The notes: generated from the letters alone by a model not told the origin. A stretch of 64,000 nt of DNA from Henriciella marina DSM 19595 (GCF_000376805.1 NZ_AQXT01000002.1:2604001-2668000), one strand, 5' to 3'; positions 17,044 to 26,464 are shown, counted from the stretch's first letter. Translations and numbers: made by a program.

Positions 17044-17883
17044 ATGTCCAGTATCGAAGTCAGACCCATATCCGGTGCGCTTGGCGCAGAGATCGCTGGC
17101 GTCGATCTTTCAGGCGACCTTTCCAATGAAGCGTTCGACAAGGTCCATCAGGCCTTCCTCGATCATCATGTCATATTCTTCAGGGATCAGCAGAGCCTTA
17201 CGCCAGAACGACACAAGGCTTTTGGCCGCCGCTTCGGGACGCTGAACGTTCACCCCTATGTAAAAGGTATGGAGGGCCATCCCGAAATCCTCGAAATCAT
17301 CAAGGAGCCGGACGAGAAAACGAATTTCGGCGGCGGCTGGCATACGGATATGTCATTCCTGGAGGAGCCGGCGCTCGGCTCCATCCTGCATGCAATAGAA
17401 GTCCCGCCCTACGGCGGCGACACGCTCTGGGCGAACCAGCATATGGCGTATGACGCGCTGTCTGACGGGCTAAAACAGACACTGCAGGGGCTGACCGCGA
17501 TCCATTCGGCCGGGCGCGAATATGGCCCAAAAGGCCAGTCGGCGCTGAACCGTAAATCCATGAACACAAAGCAGGCAGATGACGCGCCTGAGTTTGAGCA
17601 TCCTGTCGTGCGCACCCATCCTGAGACCGGCCGCAAGGGTCTCTATGTGAACCCCGCCTTTACGCTTCGCTTCAAAGGCTGGACCCGCCGCGAGAGCCGT
17701 CCGCTGCTCAATTATCTGTTCGATCATGCGCGCCAGGAGCAGTTCACCTGCCGGTTCCGCTGGGAGGCTGGATCCGTTGCTTTCTGGGATAATCGCTCGA
17801 CCTGGCATTTCGCACTGAACGATTATGCTGGCCATCGCCGCCATATGCGCCGGGTTACTGTCGATGGAAACAGGCCATTCTAG
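17044..17883 (+). CDS. TauD/TfdA-family Fe(II)/2-oxoglutarate dioxygenase
   Basis: A 279-residue dioxygenase closely resembling TauD in length and residue positions. The iron ligands are His100 and Asp102 in GGGWHTDMSF and His255 in TWHFALNDY; Arg266 and Arg270 lie at the positions that bind oxoglutarate and substrate in TauD. The family hydroxylates taurine or related small acids, releasing sulfite in the taurine case. AGGAGGAAGCCAG precedes the ATG. No taurine transporter is nearby, so the substrate is open. Its stop overlaps the convergent DUF998 gene by 4 bases. Confidence 0.9.
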   Translation: MSSIEVRPISGALGAEIAGVDLSGDLSNEAFDKVHQAFLDHHVIFFRDQQSLTPERHKAFGRRFGTLNVHPYVKGMEGHPEILEIIKEPDEKTNFGGGWHTDMSFLEEPALGSILHAIEVPPYGGDTLWANQHMAYDALSDGLKQTLQGLTAIHSAGREYGPKGQSALNRKSMNTKQADDAPEFEHPVVRTHPETGRKGLYVNPAFTLRFKGWTRRESRPLLNYLFDHARQEQFTCRFRWEAGSVAFWDNRSTWHFALNDYAGHRRHMRRVTVDGNRPF

Positions 17884-18476
17884 CTGTCAGTTAGAAGACG
17901 TGTGCCGTGAAATCCGAGGAGCCAGGCTACAAGACTGACCGCGGCTAGCCGCTCCACGAGACCTATAATCTCATTCGAGACCCCGAATGTTGCAGCCCCT
18001 GCGGCAAGGAAGATGAACGCCGCCAGCGCCGTCGCCCACCTGAAAAATGGTTTGTCCCGACCATGCGTCCAGGCAAGCAATGCAAGCGCTATGGATATTG
18101 AAAAGCCTATCGCGCCAACCACCCAATAGTGAATGAGCGGACCGTCCGGGTTGGACTCGGAATACGCTTCGTAGAGTGAGATCAGGACGATCAGGGGTCC
18201 TGCCAGGGCGAGCAGGCCCGCGGCGACACCGTTCTGCCAATTGTGGGTCTCGGTCCGCCAGACATTGAGACCTGTCAGAGCGATGGCCAGCGCCACCAGA
18301 CAGAGGCCGATGTCCTGCGCAAGATCAAAGTCGCCTGCCGCAAGATCGCTGATGGTTGAGGTCAAGAGGCTCTGCTTGTTGAGGAAAACCGCCATGATGA
18401 GATCTGTCGCGACAGAAATGAAGCAGGCCACAATCGCGTAGATGTGGATGAGGCGGCTGGACACAGGAATTCTCAT
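17880..18476 (-). CDS. DUF998-like membrane protein
   Basis: A 198-residue protein with six predicted membrane helices and little polar sequence, resembling the DUF998 family of uncharacterised membrane proteins. The SLLTSTISDLAAGDF segment after helix 1 resembles the conserved first-loop region of that family. The ATG at 18476 is 17 bases after the phzF-like stop, so the two are likely cotranscribed. No function can be assigned. Confidence 0.65.
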   Translation of the reverse strand: MRIPVSSRLIHIYAIVACFISVATDLIMAVFLNKQSLLTSTISDLAAGDFDLAQDIGLCLVALAIALTGLNVWRTETHNWQNGVAAGLLALAGPLIVLISLYEAYSESNPDGPLIHYWVVGAIGFSISIALALLAWTHGRDKPFFRWATALAAFIFLAAGAATFGVSNEIIGLVERLAAVSLVAWLLGFHGTRLLTDS

Positions 18477-18493
18477 GATTGGGGCGTGGGCCT

Positions 18494-19324
18494 TCAGGCC
18501 TCCTGCTGCGGTAGGGTAAAGCTGCCCTCGATGACGGTAACGGCCGCGCCGCGCAGTTTGACGCGATCACCCGCAAGCTCAATCTGGATGCGCGCCCCCC
18601 GGCCCGGATAGGCCTGATAGCAATCAAGCGGGCGTTTGAGGCGCGGCCCCATGATGGCGGCAATCATGCAGTGCCAGCTGCCTGTTGCCGGATCCTCGTC
18701 AATGCCGCTGCCGGGCGCAAAAAACCGGCTGGTCAGATCGACATCACCAGCGCCACCGGGCGCAACGCAGCCAAAATTGCCGCGCTCCCAGCTACCGCCA
18801 ACGCCGAGTTGCTTGAGTTCGGCAAGGTCTGGTTCAAGCGCCTCGATATCCTCTGGGGTTGCAAAGACGGCGCCGTAGAAAGGCCCGCCCCAAGCCTCAA
18901 GCGGCCAGGCCCCAAGGGCGGCGGCGACCTCTTCGGTAATTTCGATCTGGCTGACGCCAGGGGCCGGGAAATCCATTTCGTAACGACCGGGCGCTGTCTG
19001 TTTGACCATCAGCTTTCCCGACTGAACCGTCTCGAAGGTAATCTCTTCGCCGTCAAAGCCCATATGCTGGTAGATCGCATGCGCCGAGGCGAGCGTCGCA
19101 TGTCCGCAGAGCGGGACCTCGACCATCGGCGTAAACCAGCGCAGGGCAAAGGTTCCGGGCGATTTCTCGATGATGAAAGCGGTCTCTGCCACATTGTTCT
19201 CAGCGGCGATCGCCTGAAGCGTCTCGTCGGGCAGAAACGCCTCGAGCGGCATGATGCAGGCCTGATTGCCTTCGAATGGCTGGGTCGCAAAAGCGTCGAT
19301 CTGATAGAAAGGTATGACCGTCAT
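18494..19324 (-). CDS. PhzF-family isomerase
   Basis: A 276-residue two-domain PhzF fold. The N-terminus is FYQIDAFATQPFEGNQACIM, the catalytic glutamate is E47 in NNVAETAFI, then VPLCGHATLASAHAI, and the second domain has GIDEDPATGSWHC. PhzF itself isomerises a phenazine precursor, but most homologues are isomerases of unknown substrate. No phenazine genes are near. GGAGCGACAC precedes the ATG. Confidence 0.9.
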   Translation of the reverse strand: MTVIPFYQIDAFATQPFEGNQACIMPLEAFLPDETLQAIAAENNVAETAFIIEKSPGTFALRWFTPMVEVPLCGHATLASAHAIYQHMGFDGEEITFETVQSGKLMVKQTAPGRYEMDFPAPGVSQIEITEEVAAALGAWPLEAWGGPFYGAVFATPEDIEALEPDLAELKQLGVGGSWERGNFGCVAPGGAGDVDLTSRFFAPGSGIDEDPATGSWHCMIAAIMGPRLKRPLDCYQAYPGRGARIQIELAGDRVKLRGAAVTVIEGSFTLPQQEA

Positions 19325-19429
19325 GTGTCGCTCCTGATGCGCGAGGCTTTCAGCACGACGTAAAGCGTGTGGCGCGGTCCGACAAACCAGACTTTCTAAG
19401 GTGTGGTTGAGGAGGCCTGCGCCAGCCGG

Positions 19430-20227
19430 TCAGGCGAGTTCAAGAAAGCTGTCATGGCGAAACGGGTCACCGGGGGAAAGTGACTTCATTGCGGGCACGA
19501 TCACCCCGCCGCCAAAGGGCCGTCTCGCAAAGACGGCATCGTCGCCAAAAAAGCGCAGGGACAGCGTCCTGCGGACCGTGCCTGCTGGCGTGGGGGCGCC
19601 GCCATGCATGATGGCCGGGTGAAAGACGACGACATCCCCGGGCTCAACGCCGAAGGAGACAATCTCATGGCGCTCCCGCTCGGCCTCATAAGGCGGGATA
19701 CGCGGCAGGTCCGCGCTCGGATAGAGCGGCTTCGTCTCATCGTCCGGATCGAAGGCAGACCCATTGTAGAGCGTCCCCTTGTGAGAGCCGCGGATAAATT
19801 CGAGAGACCGATCGGCAGGGATGGCTTCAAATGAAATCCAGAACACGGCGATGTCGTCGCCTTCTATGGCGAGATAGGGCAGGTCCTGATGCCATGGCGT
19901 CCGGCCAACCCCGTTTGCACCGTCCTTGCGAAAGACCTGCTCATACATGAACCAGCAATTCTGGGCGTCCCAGAGCGCCTTGCACGCCTTCGAGAATGGG
20001 GCCGCGCGCAGGAAATCCTCATAGACAGCAGGCGCCTTGGGGTTCACCAGATCCTGCTTTGCGCCGTCGCGGCCAGGCAGCAGGTCACCAGCAGCCGGGC
20101 CGGGATTGTCCAAGGACCACTCAAACAGTTTCAGGGCGGCTGCCACTTCATCCTGATTTAGAAAGCCCGGCAGCAACGTGACGCCATCGGTCTGAAAGGC
20201 GCGGCGCTGGGTTTCCGAAATGAGCAT
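19430..20227 (-). CDS. Phytanoyl-CoA dioxygenase (PhyH) family protein
   Basis: A 265-residue Fe(II)/2-oxoglutarate dioxygenase. The metal ligands are His and Asp in TPWHQDLPYL and a distal His in VFHPAIMHGGAP, with a following arginine in VRRTLSLRFF. The PhyH family hydroxylates varied small molecules and lipids. GGGAGGACAGT precedes ATG 20227, which also matches the family start. The promoter region contains a perfect palindrome at 20267-20280, 40 bases upstream. Confidence 0.88.
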   Translation of the reverse strand: MLISETQRRAFQTDGVTLLPGFLNQDEVAAALKLFEWSLDNPGPAAGDLLPGRDGAKQDLVNPKAPAVYEDFLRAAPFSKACKALWDAQNCWFMYEQVFRKDGANGVGRTPWHQDLPYLAIEGDDIAVFWISFEAIPADRSLEFIRGSHKGTLYNGSAFDPDDETKPLYPSADLPRIPPYEAERERHEIVSFGVEPGDVVVFHPAIMHGGAPTPAGTVRRTLSLRFFGDDAVFARRPFGGGVIVPAMKSLSPGDPFRHDSFLELA

Positions 20228-20266
20228 ACTGTCCTCCCGTCCGGGCCCGCTCGTTGGCCGCCCCTT

Positions 20267-20280
20267 CTGATAAATATCAG
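20267..20280. promoter_or_regulatory. Perfect palindrome in a divergent promoter region
   Basis: CTGATA-AA-TATCAG is a perfect 6-bp inverted repeat in the 161-base gap between the divergent PhyH-like and DMT transporter genes. It has the size and symmetry of a dimeric repressor site. No regulator gene is adjacent. Confidence 0.4.
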
Positions 20281-20388
20281 TCTCTCTTATTGCGGACGCT
20301 GCGAAAACCCTGCCGTCGCGTCGGGCGGGCTGGTCATGAGAAAGCGAAGCCGTCACTATAAGGGCGGTTACGGCGAAAGGACTGAAAG

Positions 20389-20838
20389 ATGAGCTGGGGA
20401 CAGGCGCTTGTCGGGCTCGGCGTAATCTGCGGCGCATTGATGGCAGCTCAAGGCGCGATCAATGGACGCCTTGCCACCGGGGTCGGTGGGCCGGTGCAGG
20501 CGGCGCTCATTTCCTTTGCTGTCGGTACGCTTGTCCTGCTCGCGGCCAATGTCGCTATGGGCAACCGCTTCTCGCTAGGGGGCGAAGCGGTGACCCTGCC
20601 CTGGTGGGTGTGGGTGGGCGGCCTGCTTGGCGCGATCGGCGTTGGGTCGGCTGCCTTGGCGGTTCCCAGGGTCGGTGTCGCGGCATGGGTCGCCGCTTTC
20701 ATTGCCGGTCAGCTCGCTGCCGCTGTCCTCTACGACCAGTTCGGCGCGTTCGGGCAGGCCGTCCGTCCCGCTACGCCGCTGCGGCTTCTGGGCATCGGCT
20801 TTCTCGTGCTCGGCGTGTATCTGGTCCGCCGTTTCTAG
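20389..20838 (+). CDS. YdcZ-like (DUF606) DMT transporter
   Basis: A 149-residue protein with five predicted helices, starting MSWGQALVGLGVICGALMAA, then AINGRLA and a Gly/Ala-rich core with WWVWVGGLLGAIGVGSAALA. This is the half-size DMT architecture of the YdcZ/DUF606 family, which probably forms dimers. AAAGGACTGAAAG precedes the ATG. Its 3' end overlaps the convergent M23 gene by 4 bases. Substrate unknown. Confidence 0.82.
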   Translation: MSWGQALVGLGVICGALMAAQGAINGRLATGVGGPVQAALISFAVGTLVLLAANVAMGNRFSLGGEAVTLPWWVWVGGLLGAIGVGSAALAVPRVGVAAWVAAFIAGQLAAAVLYDQFGAFGQAVRPATPLRLLGIGFLVLGVYLVRRF

Positions 20839-21533
20839 GCGTCAGGCACCAATCCTAGTAACGGGCGCGGATCAGGGCAGAGGGTCAGCCAGTGGGCTGC
20901 ATCAGACTTGGCGCAGACACCCGGAAAGTCGCCGTTGCGCTCCATCAGGTCGAGGATGACCTGAAAGTGAAGATGTGGGGCCCAGCCGCCATTCACCTTC
21001 TTCGCGCCGAGGGTCGCGAGCAGGTCTCCAGAGCGGATGGTTTCGCCAGGTTTCAGCTGATCGAGAACCGGAAGGGCGAGATGGCCGTAGAGCGTATAGA
21101 AAGCCAGCCCCGCTTCCGGCCTGTGCTCAAGGATCAGGGTCGGGCCGTAATCCTTGGCATTGTCATTTAGCTGCAGGCTGTGAACACGGCCATCAAGCGG
21201 CGCGCGAACGGGCGTGCCAGCCGGTGCAAAGACATCGAGGCCCAGATGGATCGTGCGGGCTTCCTGGGCGGGCGAGTTGAAAATAGGCGTATCGTAGATC
21301 GCCCGGTCCTCTCCATAGCCGCCATGCAGGACCTCTCCCTCAGGCGGTACCCAGTCGACCGGCAAGTCCTCCCACCCGCGCATCGCCAGCCCAGGCGCGT
21401 CCAGCTCGATTGTCGCGTCCTGTCGCAGGCCGTCGATCAGCGGCCGACCGCCATGGCCGGCTGAAGCGAGCCAGCGGTCATAGCCGGCGCGAAGATCGGC
21501 AAGGTCCGCTGGAAATTCCGCCCTAACGCTCAT
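20835..21533 (-). CDS. Stand-alone M23 (LytM) metallopeptidase domain without signal peptide
   Basis: A 232-residue protein with the complete LytM zinc site: HLGLD (His and Asp ligands), LYGHL and APHLHFQV. The surrounding sequence (TPVRAPLDGRV, KDYGPTLILEH, NGGWAPHLHF, CPDPRPLLGL) resembles the M23 domain found in fusions with class III aminotransferases and phosphotransferases rather than secreted endopeptidases. No signal peptide or membrane helix is present from ATG 21533, which overlaps the thiD end by 11 bases. The substrate may be a cytosolic small molecule rather than peptidoglycan; this is inference. Confidence 0.8.
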   Translation of the reverse strand: MSVRAEFPADLADLRAGYDRWLASAGHGGRPLIDGLRQDATIELDAPGLAMRGWEDLPVDWVPPEGEVLHGGYGEDRAIYDTPIFNSPAQEARTIHLGLDVFAPAGTPVRAPLDGRVHSLQLNDNAKDYGPTLILEHRPEAGLAFYTLYGHLALPVLDQLKPGETIRSGDLLATLGAKKVNGGWAPHLHFQVILDLMERNGDFPGVCAKSDAAHWLTLCPDPRPLLGLVPDA

Positions 21534-22350
21534 CAATTTCGTCCAGCTGCCAGCCATGATGGACGGGCCCGTGGCCGCGGCCAAATCCCTTGGCCTCATT
21601 GATCGCGCGGTGAAGATAATCGCGGGCTGTCTCGACCGATGCGTCTGGCGTGTTGCCCAGCGCAATCCGCGCAGCGATGGCGCTGGCCAGCGTGCAGCCA
21701 GTGCCATGGGTGGAGTCGGTCTGGATTCGTTCGCTTTCAAATATCCATTCGCCCTGTTCGGTCTGCAACACGTCAATGACCGGGGAGCCGGGAATGTGGC
21801 CGCCCTTGACGAGTGCGCTCTTGGCGCCGCGCTTGAGCAGCGCTTCTGCGGCGCGCCTCTGGCCGTTCACGCCGTCCACGGATTTGCCGGTCAGGATTTC
21901 CGCCTCTGGCGCATTGGGCGTGATGAGAACGGCGTTTGGAATGAGCAGCGAAGAAATGCTTTCGACGGCGCGCCTGTCGATCAACCGGTCGCCGGATGTT
22001 GCGACCATGACGGGGTCGATGATGCGCGGGATCGTCTTTGCCATATCGTCCAGCGTCTCGGCGACATGCTCGACGAGGTCAGCGCGCCCGAGCATGCCTG
22101 TCTTGATCGCGTCTGCGCCAATGTCACTCAGGCAGACTTTCATTTGGGAGATGACGGTCTCGATCGGAACGGGGTGCACATCATGTACACCGGTCGTGTC
22201 CTGAACCGTGATCGCCGTGACGGCGGTCATGGCATAGCCGCCCATGGCCATGATGGCCTTGATGTCTGCCTGGATGCCAGCGCCGCCACCGGAGTCCGAA
22301 CCCGCGATGACGAGGACGCGGCCCGCCGGGTCGTTGTTTTCTGATGTCAT
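21523..22350 (-). CDS. thiD: Hydroxymethylpyrimidine/phosphomethylpyrimidine kinase
   Basis: A 275-residue ribokinase-fold enzyme with VLVIAGSDSGGGAGIQADIK near the N-terminus, ALVKGGHI in the middle and the anion-hole motif DSTHGTGCTLASAIAA. It phosphorylates HMP and HMP-P for thiamine synthesis. ATG 22350 is used; a GTG 24 bases earlier is possible and neither has a strong ribosome site. No TPP riboswitch or other thi gene is visible around it. Confidence 0.93.
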   Translation of the reverse strand: MTSENNDPAGRVLVIAGSDSGGGAGIQADIKAIMAMGGYAMTAVTAITVQDTTGVHDVHPVPIETVISQMKVCLSDIGADAIKTGMLGRADLVEHVAETLDDMAKTIPRIIDPVMVATSGDRLIDRRAVESISSLLIPNAVLITPNAPEAEILTGKSVDGVNGQRRAAEALLKRGAKSALVKGGHIPGSPVIDVLQTEQGEWIFESERIQTDSTHGTGCTLASAIAARIALGNTPDASVETARDYLHRAINEAKGFGRGHGPVHHGWQLDEIDER

Positions 22351-22407
22351 GGCAATGAGATAGACATTCAGCACCGCCTCGAAAAGCGGCGTTTCACCGC
22401 GCGTGCG

Positions 22408-22986
22408 TTACTGGGTGTCGGTTGGCGGTTCGACAGGCGTCGACAGGTCGAACTCAAGCCGGAAAAACCGTTCCGGCCGCTTCAGCTCGTAAGCAAACAT
22501 GTCATCATCGGGGTGGATTTCCATCGCCCAGACATTTGGTTTCGATTCCGGAATTTCCTGCTCGTCGAAAAGCGTCTTCGTGCGGTCGTCCGCAGGAAAT
22601 TCCTGACGGGTTGCGTTTGAGCCGGCGGCCGACTTGCCGCCGTACATGGTGACCGCGTCTGGTGTGCCGTCTTCGTGCGTGTGCTGATGACGAAGGGCGA
22701 TCAGCCCGTCATCGCCAAGCGCCAGAAGCCATTCGCGCGACTGGTCCTCGCCAACATACACCGGGATACGAACGCCCGTATCACTGCAGAAATCGAAGTT
22801 CGCGATGATGGTTTCTGTTTTCCAGTCATCATCCAGCGGATCATCGCTGACAACGCGGCCCTCATAGGCCTGTCCGCAATAAGGGCTGAGTTGTGCCATG
22901 AATTCCGCGCCCTCGACGTCTGGCGACGACGGCTGACAGGCAGAAAGAACAAGCGCGGAAACGAGAAGTGCAGATCTTAAAAGCAT
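22408..22986 (-). CDS. Unrecognised lipoprotein
   Basis: A 192-residue protein with a type II signal peptide and lipobox LVLSAC (lipidated Cys about residue 17). The mature part has two further cysteines (YCGQAYEG and DFCSDTG) and a segment of charged and aromatic residues, but no family I can name. It lies 52 bases after ftsH on the same strand. Starts 30 bases or more upstream are possible but less like a lipoprotein signal. Confidence 0.7.
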   Translation of the reverse strand: MLLRSALLVSALVLSACQPSSPDVEGAEFMAQLSPYCGQAYEGRVVSDDPLDDDWKTETIIANFDFCSDTGVRIPVYVGEDQSREWLLALGDDGLIALRHQHTHEDGTPDAVTMYGGKSAAGSNATRQEFPADDRTKTLFDEQEIPESKPNVWAMEIHPDDDMFAYELKRPERFFRLEFDLSTPVEPPTDTQ

Positions 22987-23038
22987 GGGGCGCAGCCTAA
23001 TCAGACCGCGCCCCATGGCAAACGAAATTTTGAACGGA

Positions 23039-24940
23039 TCAGGCAGGTTCCGGTTCGCCGCCTGCTTCGTCACCACCGAGATTCTTCCGGCGCTTGCCGG
23101 TCACCGGGACCGCAGAGGCGGGGCCCTGTGGCTCATCGGGTTCTTCCGGGCGTGTTGGCGGCTTGCCGTTGAGGAGGTCGGTGATCTCGTCGCCCGTCAG
23201 CGTCTCATACTCAAGCAGGGCTTCGGCAATCGCGACCCACTGATCGCGGTGCTCCGTCATGATGCGCGCTGCTTCATCCTTGCCGGTCTGGATCAGCTTG
23301 CGAACTTCTTCCTCGATCCGCTTCGATGTCTCTTCGGAGACATGGGTCGGACGCGAATAAGGGTCGCTATTGTCTGAATAATCGACCGGGCCGATTTCGT
23401 CGGAAAGCCCAAAGCTCGTTACCATGGCCCGTGCGATCCGGGTTGCCATCTGGATATCCGAGGAGGCTCCGGATGTGACTTGGTCTTCGCCAAAGGCAAG
23501 CTCTTCGGCGACGCGGCCGCCCATCAGAATTGCCAGACGGGACGTCATTTCCTGACGGGTCTGCGAGTACTTGTCGTCCTCCGGCAGTTGCATGACCATG
23601 CCGAGCGCACGGCCGCGCGGAATGATCGTCGCTTTATGGACAGGGTCAGTGGACGGCATCTTGATGCCGACGATGGCATGGCCAGCCTCGTGATAGGCCG
23701 TCAGGCGTTTTTCCTTGTCCGACATGACCATGGAGCGCTTTTCAGGCCCCATCAGGACCTTGTCCTTGGCGTCTTCGAACTCGACCATGGAGACAACCCG
23801 TTTGTTTCGGCGCGCCGCAAGCAGAGCTGCCTCATTCACGAGATTGGCCAGGTCGGCACCAGAAAAACCGGGTGTGCCGCGCGCGATAACCTTCGGGTTT
23901 ACATCTTTTGCCAGCGGCACATTGCGCATGTGGACTTTCAGGATGCGCTCGCGGCCGAGAATGTCCGGATTGCCGACCGTGACCTGCCGGTCAAAGCGGC
24001 CTGGACGCAGAAGCGCCGGATCCAGAACGTCAGGGCGGTTGGTCGCGGCGATGATGATGATGCCTTCATTGGCTTCAAACCCGTCCATCTCGACCAGAAG
24101 CTGGTTCAGCGTCTGCTCACGCTCGTCATTGCCGCCGCCAATGCCAGCACCGCGCGAGCGGCCAACGGCATCGATTTCGTCGATGAAGATGATGCAGGGG
24201 GCATTGCGCTTGGCCTGCTCGAACATGTCGCGCACGCGGCTTGCACCGACGCCAACGAACATTTCGACAAAGTCAGAACCGGAAATCGTGAAGAAGGGCA
24301 CGCCAGCTTCACCTGCAACGGCGCGGGCGATAAGCGTCTTACCCGTACCTGGAGGGCCAATAAGAAGCGCACCCTTGGGGATCTTGCCACCCAGCCGCTG
24401 GAACTTGGACGGATCACGCAGGAACTCGACCACTTCCTCAAGCTCTTCCTTGGCTTCATCGACACCGGCGACATCGTCGAACGTCACGCGGCCATGCTTT
24501 TCGGTCAGCATACGGGCCCGCGACTTGCCGAAGCTCATCGCGCCGCGACCACCGCCGCCGCCCTGCATCTGACGCATCAGGAAGAGGAAGAGACCGAGGA
24601 TAAGAACCAGTGGCAGAAGATTGAGAAGAAGACCGCCAAAGCTGAACCCGCTTTCGGCGTCCTCGTTCACGGTCACGCCCTGATCGGCAAACCAGGTCGA
24701 GACCTCTATATTCGTTGGAAGCTTTTCAGCGTAATAGGTCGCCCCGCCTGTCGCCTCTGCCGTGATTCGATCATTGGTCACGGTGACTTCAGCGAGCTGG
24801 CCATCTGTTGCCATCTGACGAAGTTCGGAGATCGGCACTTTCTCGGCGTTCGCCGCCACAGATGAGCCTTGCATGGCGATCATCATGGCCACGACCAGCG
24901 CAGCGATCAGCCCCCAGACAGCGAGATTACGCATGTTCAT
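23039..24940 (-). CDS. ftsH: ATP-dependent zinc metalloprotease FtsH
   Basis: A 633-residue FtsH. Two membrane helices (about 4-22 and 103-122) flank a short periplasmic domain. The AAA module has Walker A GPPGTGKT (195-202), Walker B IIFIDEID (250-257) and the second region of homology with RPGRFDRQV. The protease site is HEAGH (417-421). It degrades misfolded membrane proteins and short-lived regulators including RpoH, whose gene is at 6.5 kb. ATG 24940 follows GGGACCAAATT. The C-terminal tail is long and Pro/Glu rich. Confidence 0.97.
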   Translation of the reverse strand: MNMRNLAVWGLIAALVVAMMIAMQGSSVAANAEKVPISELRQMATDGQLAEVTVTNDRITAEATGGATYYAEKLPTNIEVSTWFADQGVTVNEDAESGFSFGGLLLNLLPLVLILGLFLFLMRQMQGGGGGRGAMSFGKSRARMLTEKHGRVTFDDVAGVDEAKEELEEVVEFLRDPSKFQRLGGKIPKGALLIGPPGTGKTLIARAVAGEAGVPFFTISGSDFVEMFVGVGASRVRDMFEQAKRNAPCIIFIDEIDAVGRSRGAGIGGGNDEREQTLNQLLVEMDGFEANEGIIIIAATNRPDVLDPALLRPGRFDRQVTVGNPDILGRERILKVHMRNVPLAKDVNPKVIARGTPGFSGADLANLVNEAALLAARRNKRVVSMVEFEDAKDKVLMGPEKRSMVMSDKEKRLTAYHEAGHAIVGIKMPSTDPVHKATIIPRGRALGMVMQLPEDDKYSQTRQEMTSRLAILMGGRVAEELAFGEDQVTSGASSDIQMATRIARAMVTSFGLSDEIGPVDYSDNSDPYSRPTHVSEETSKRIEEEVRKLIQTGKDEAARIMTEHRDQWVAIAEALLEYETLTGDEITDLLNGKPPTRPEEPDEPQGPASAVPVTGKRRKNLGGDEAGGEPEPA

Positions 24941-25134
24941 AATTTGGTCCCGTCGGTTCTGTTCAGTTCTCGTGAGCATAACATAGTCATGACGTCTCCC
25001 AAAAACGACTCAATTAGCGGTAAGGTGTCTGCAATTTGTTGCCCCTGCACGCCGTGATAACGGGCATATTGGCGGGGAACGGACATCTCGACGCATGCGA
25101 CGGCCCGAACTAGTCTCCATCCATGGGAGGCTGA

Positions 25135-26451
25135 ATGGACAAGCGAATGAAAGATATACTCAAGGTTTATGTCCCGCTTGCCGTCCTGGTAGCGATAAGC
25201 GTCTGGGTCGCCCTTGCGCTGATCGATCCTGCGCCGCCCTCCCGGGTGACATTCGCGTCCGGCAATTCCGGCGGCGCTTACTATGCCCTTGCGCAGCAGT
25301 ATCGCGAACGCCTCGCCGAAAGTGACGTCGAAGTCGAAGTGCTGGAAACGCGCGGATCGCTTGAGAACATTGAACTCCTGCGCTCTGGCAAGGCGGACAT
25401 CGCCTTCGTTCAGGGCGGCCTTGCTACCGCAGCGGATCGCGAAGCCCTCAACTCCCTGGCGGGTATGTTCCATGAACCACTATGGGTGTTCGTGCGCGAA
25501 GACGTGGGTGTCACGGGTTTCAGCGAGCTACGGAATGTACGCTTCTCCATTGGCCCGGAAGGCTCCGGCACACGTGCCCTGGCGGTTCAGTTACAAGACG
25601 AATGGGGCGGTGACTGGCCAGCAGCGTCCCGGGGGATCGAAAGCGGTCAGGCCGCCGCAAGCGCGATCGAGGCCGGCGATGTCGATGCAGTTGCCTTCTC
25701 AGCGTCGATCAATGCACCCTATGTGCAGCGCCTGATAGATGCGCGTGAGATCAGCCTGCTCGCATTCGACCGCGCCCCGGCGCTCGCCCGCCGGACGCGC
25801 GCACTGGACCCGGTCGTCCTCTACCGCGGCATCATCGACCTCGAAGCGGACAAACCTGCGGGCGATGTTCAGCTCATCGCATCAGTTGCACAGCTTGCAA
25901 TCGATGGGGACCTGCACCCGGCCATTCAGTCGCTATTGCTGGAGGCGTCCGAAGACATCCATGCAGGTAACAGCGCGTTCGCGAATGCCGGGGAGTTTCC
26001 CGCCCCTCAACTGGTCGACATGCCTCTCTCGAACGAGGCCGAGCGCTACTGGAAGAACGGACCGTCTTTCCTGCGCAATTATTTCTCGTTCCAGATTGCC
26101 AATTTCCTTGAGCGGGCCTGGGTCTTTCTTATCCCGCTCGTCACGCTCCTTATCCCGTTGATCCGGGTCGCGCCGCCGATCTATCGCTGGCGTGTCAGGC
26201 GCAAGATCTATGTCTGGTATTCGGACCTGCGCGAACTTGAAACCCGGGGGCGCGAAGCGGCAAGCGACAGCGAAAGGGACACCGTTCTGAATGATCTGTC
26301 GAGTTTGCAGAAAGAGGTCGGTGAGCTTGATGTGCCGCTCTCCTACACCGAGGAAGTCTATCATCTGCGCAGTCACATCGCCTTTGTGCGCGACCTCGTG
26401 AAAGGCCTCTACGCACGCGATGCTGGTGAGCACCCTGCCAACACCGCTTGA
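25135..26451 (+). CDS. TAXI-family solute-binding protein with C-terminal membrane helix
   Basis: A 438-residue protein with an N-terminal signal or anchor helix (about 11-29), a TAXI-type periplasmic binding domain (TFASGNSGGAYYALAQQY, GKADIAFVQGG, SIGPEGSGTRALAVQL) and a second membrane helix near residues 330-350, followed by a roughly 85-residue cytosolic helical tail. TAXI proteins normally deliver solutes to fused TRAP permeases. No TRAP membrane subunit is encoded nearby, and the extra helix and tail suggest a sensor or an unusual anchor. GGAGGCTGA precedes the ATG. Confidence 0.85.
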   Translation: MDKRMKDILKVYVPLAVLVAISVWVALALIDPAPPSRVTFASGNSGGAYYALAQQYRERLAESDVEVEVLETRGSLENIELLRSGKADIAFVQGGLATAADREALNSLAGMFHEPLWVFVREDVGVTGFSELRNVRFSIGPEGSGTRALAVQLQDEWGGDWPAASRGIESGQAAASAIEAGDVDAVAFSASINAPYVQRLIDAREISLLAFDRAPALARRTRALDPVVLYRGIIDLEADKPAGDVQLIASVAQLAIDGDLHPAIQSLLLEASEDIHAGNSAFANAGEFPAPQLVDMPLSNEAERYWKNGPSFLRNYFSFQIANFLERAWVFLIPLVTLLIPLIRVAPPIYRWRVRRKIYVWYSDLRELETRGREAASDSERDTVLNDLSSLQKEVGELDVPLSYTEEVYHLRSHIAFVRDLVKGLYARDAGEHPANTA

Positions 26452-26464
26452 ACACCAGCGCCGA

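Noticed and set aside
23480-24865. A 461-codon open frame on the plus strand opposite ftsH
   Set aside because: It is antisense to an unmistakable FtsH; the frame is open only because of the codon bias of GC-rich DNA.
24941-25134. Sigma-32 promoter for ftsH
   Set aside because: TTGAGT is present on the minus strand but the spacing to any -10-like sequence is wrong.
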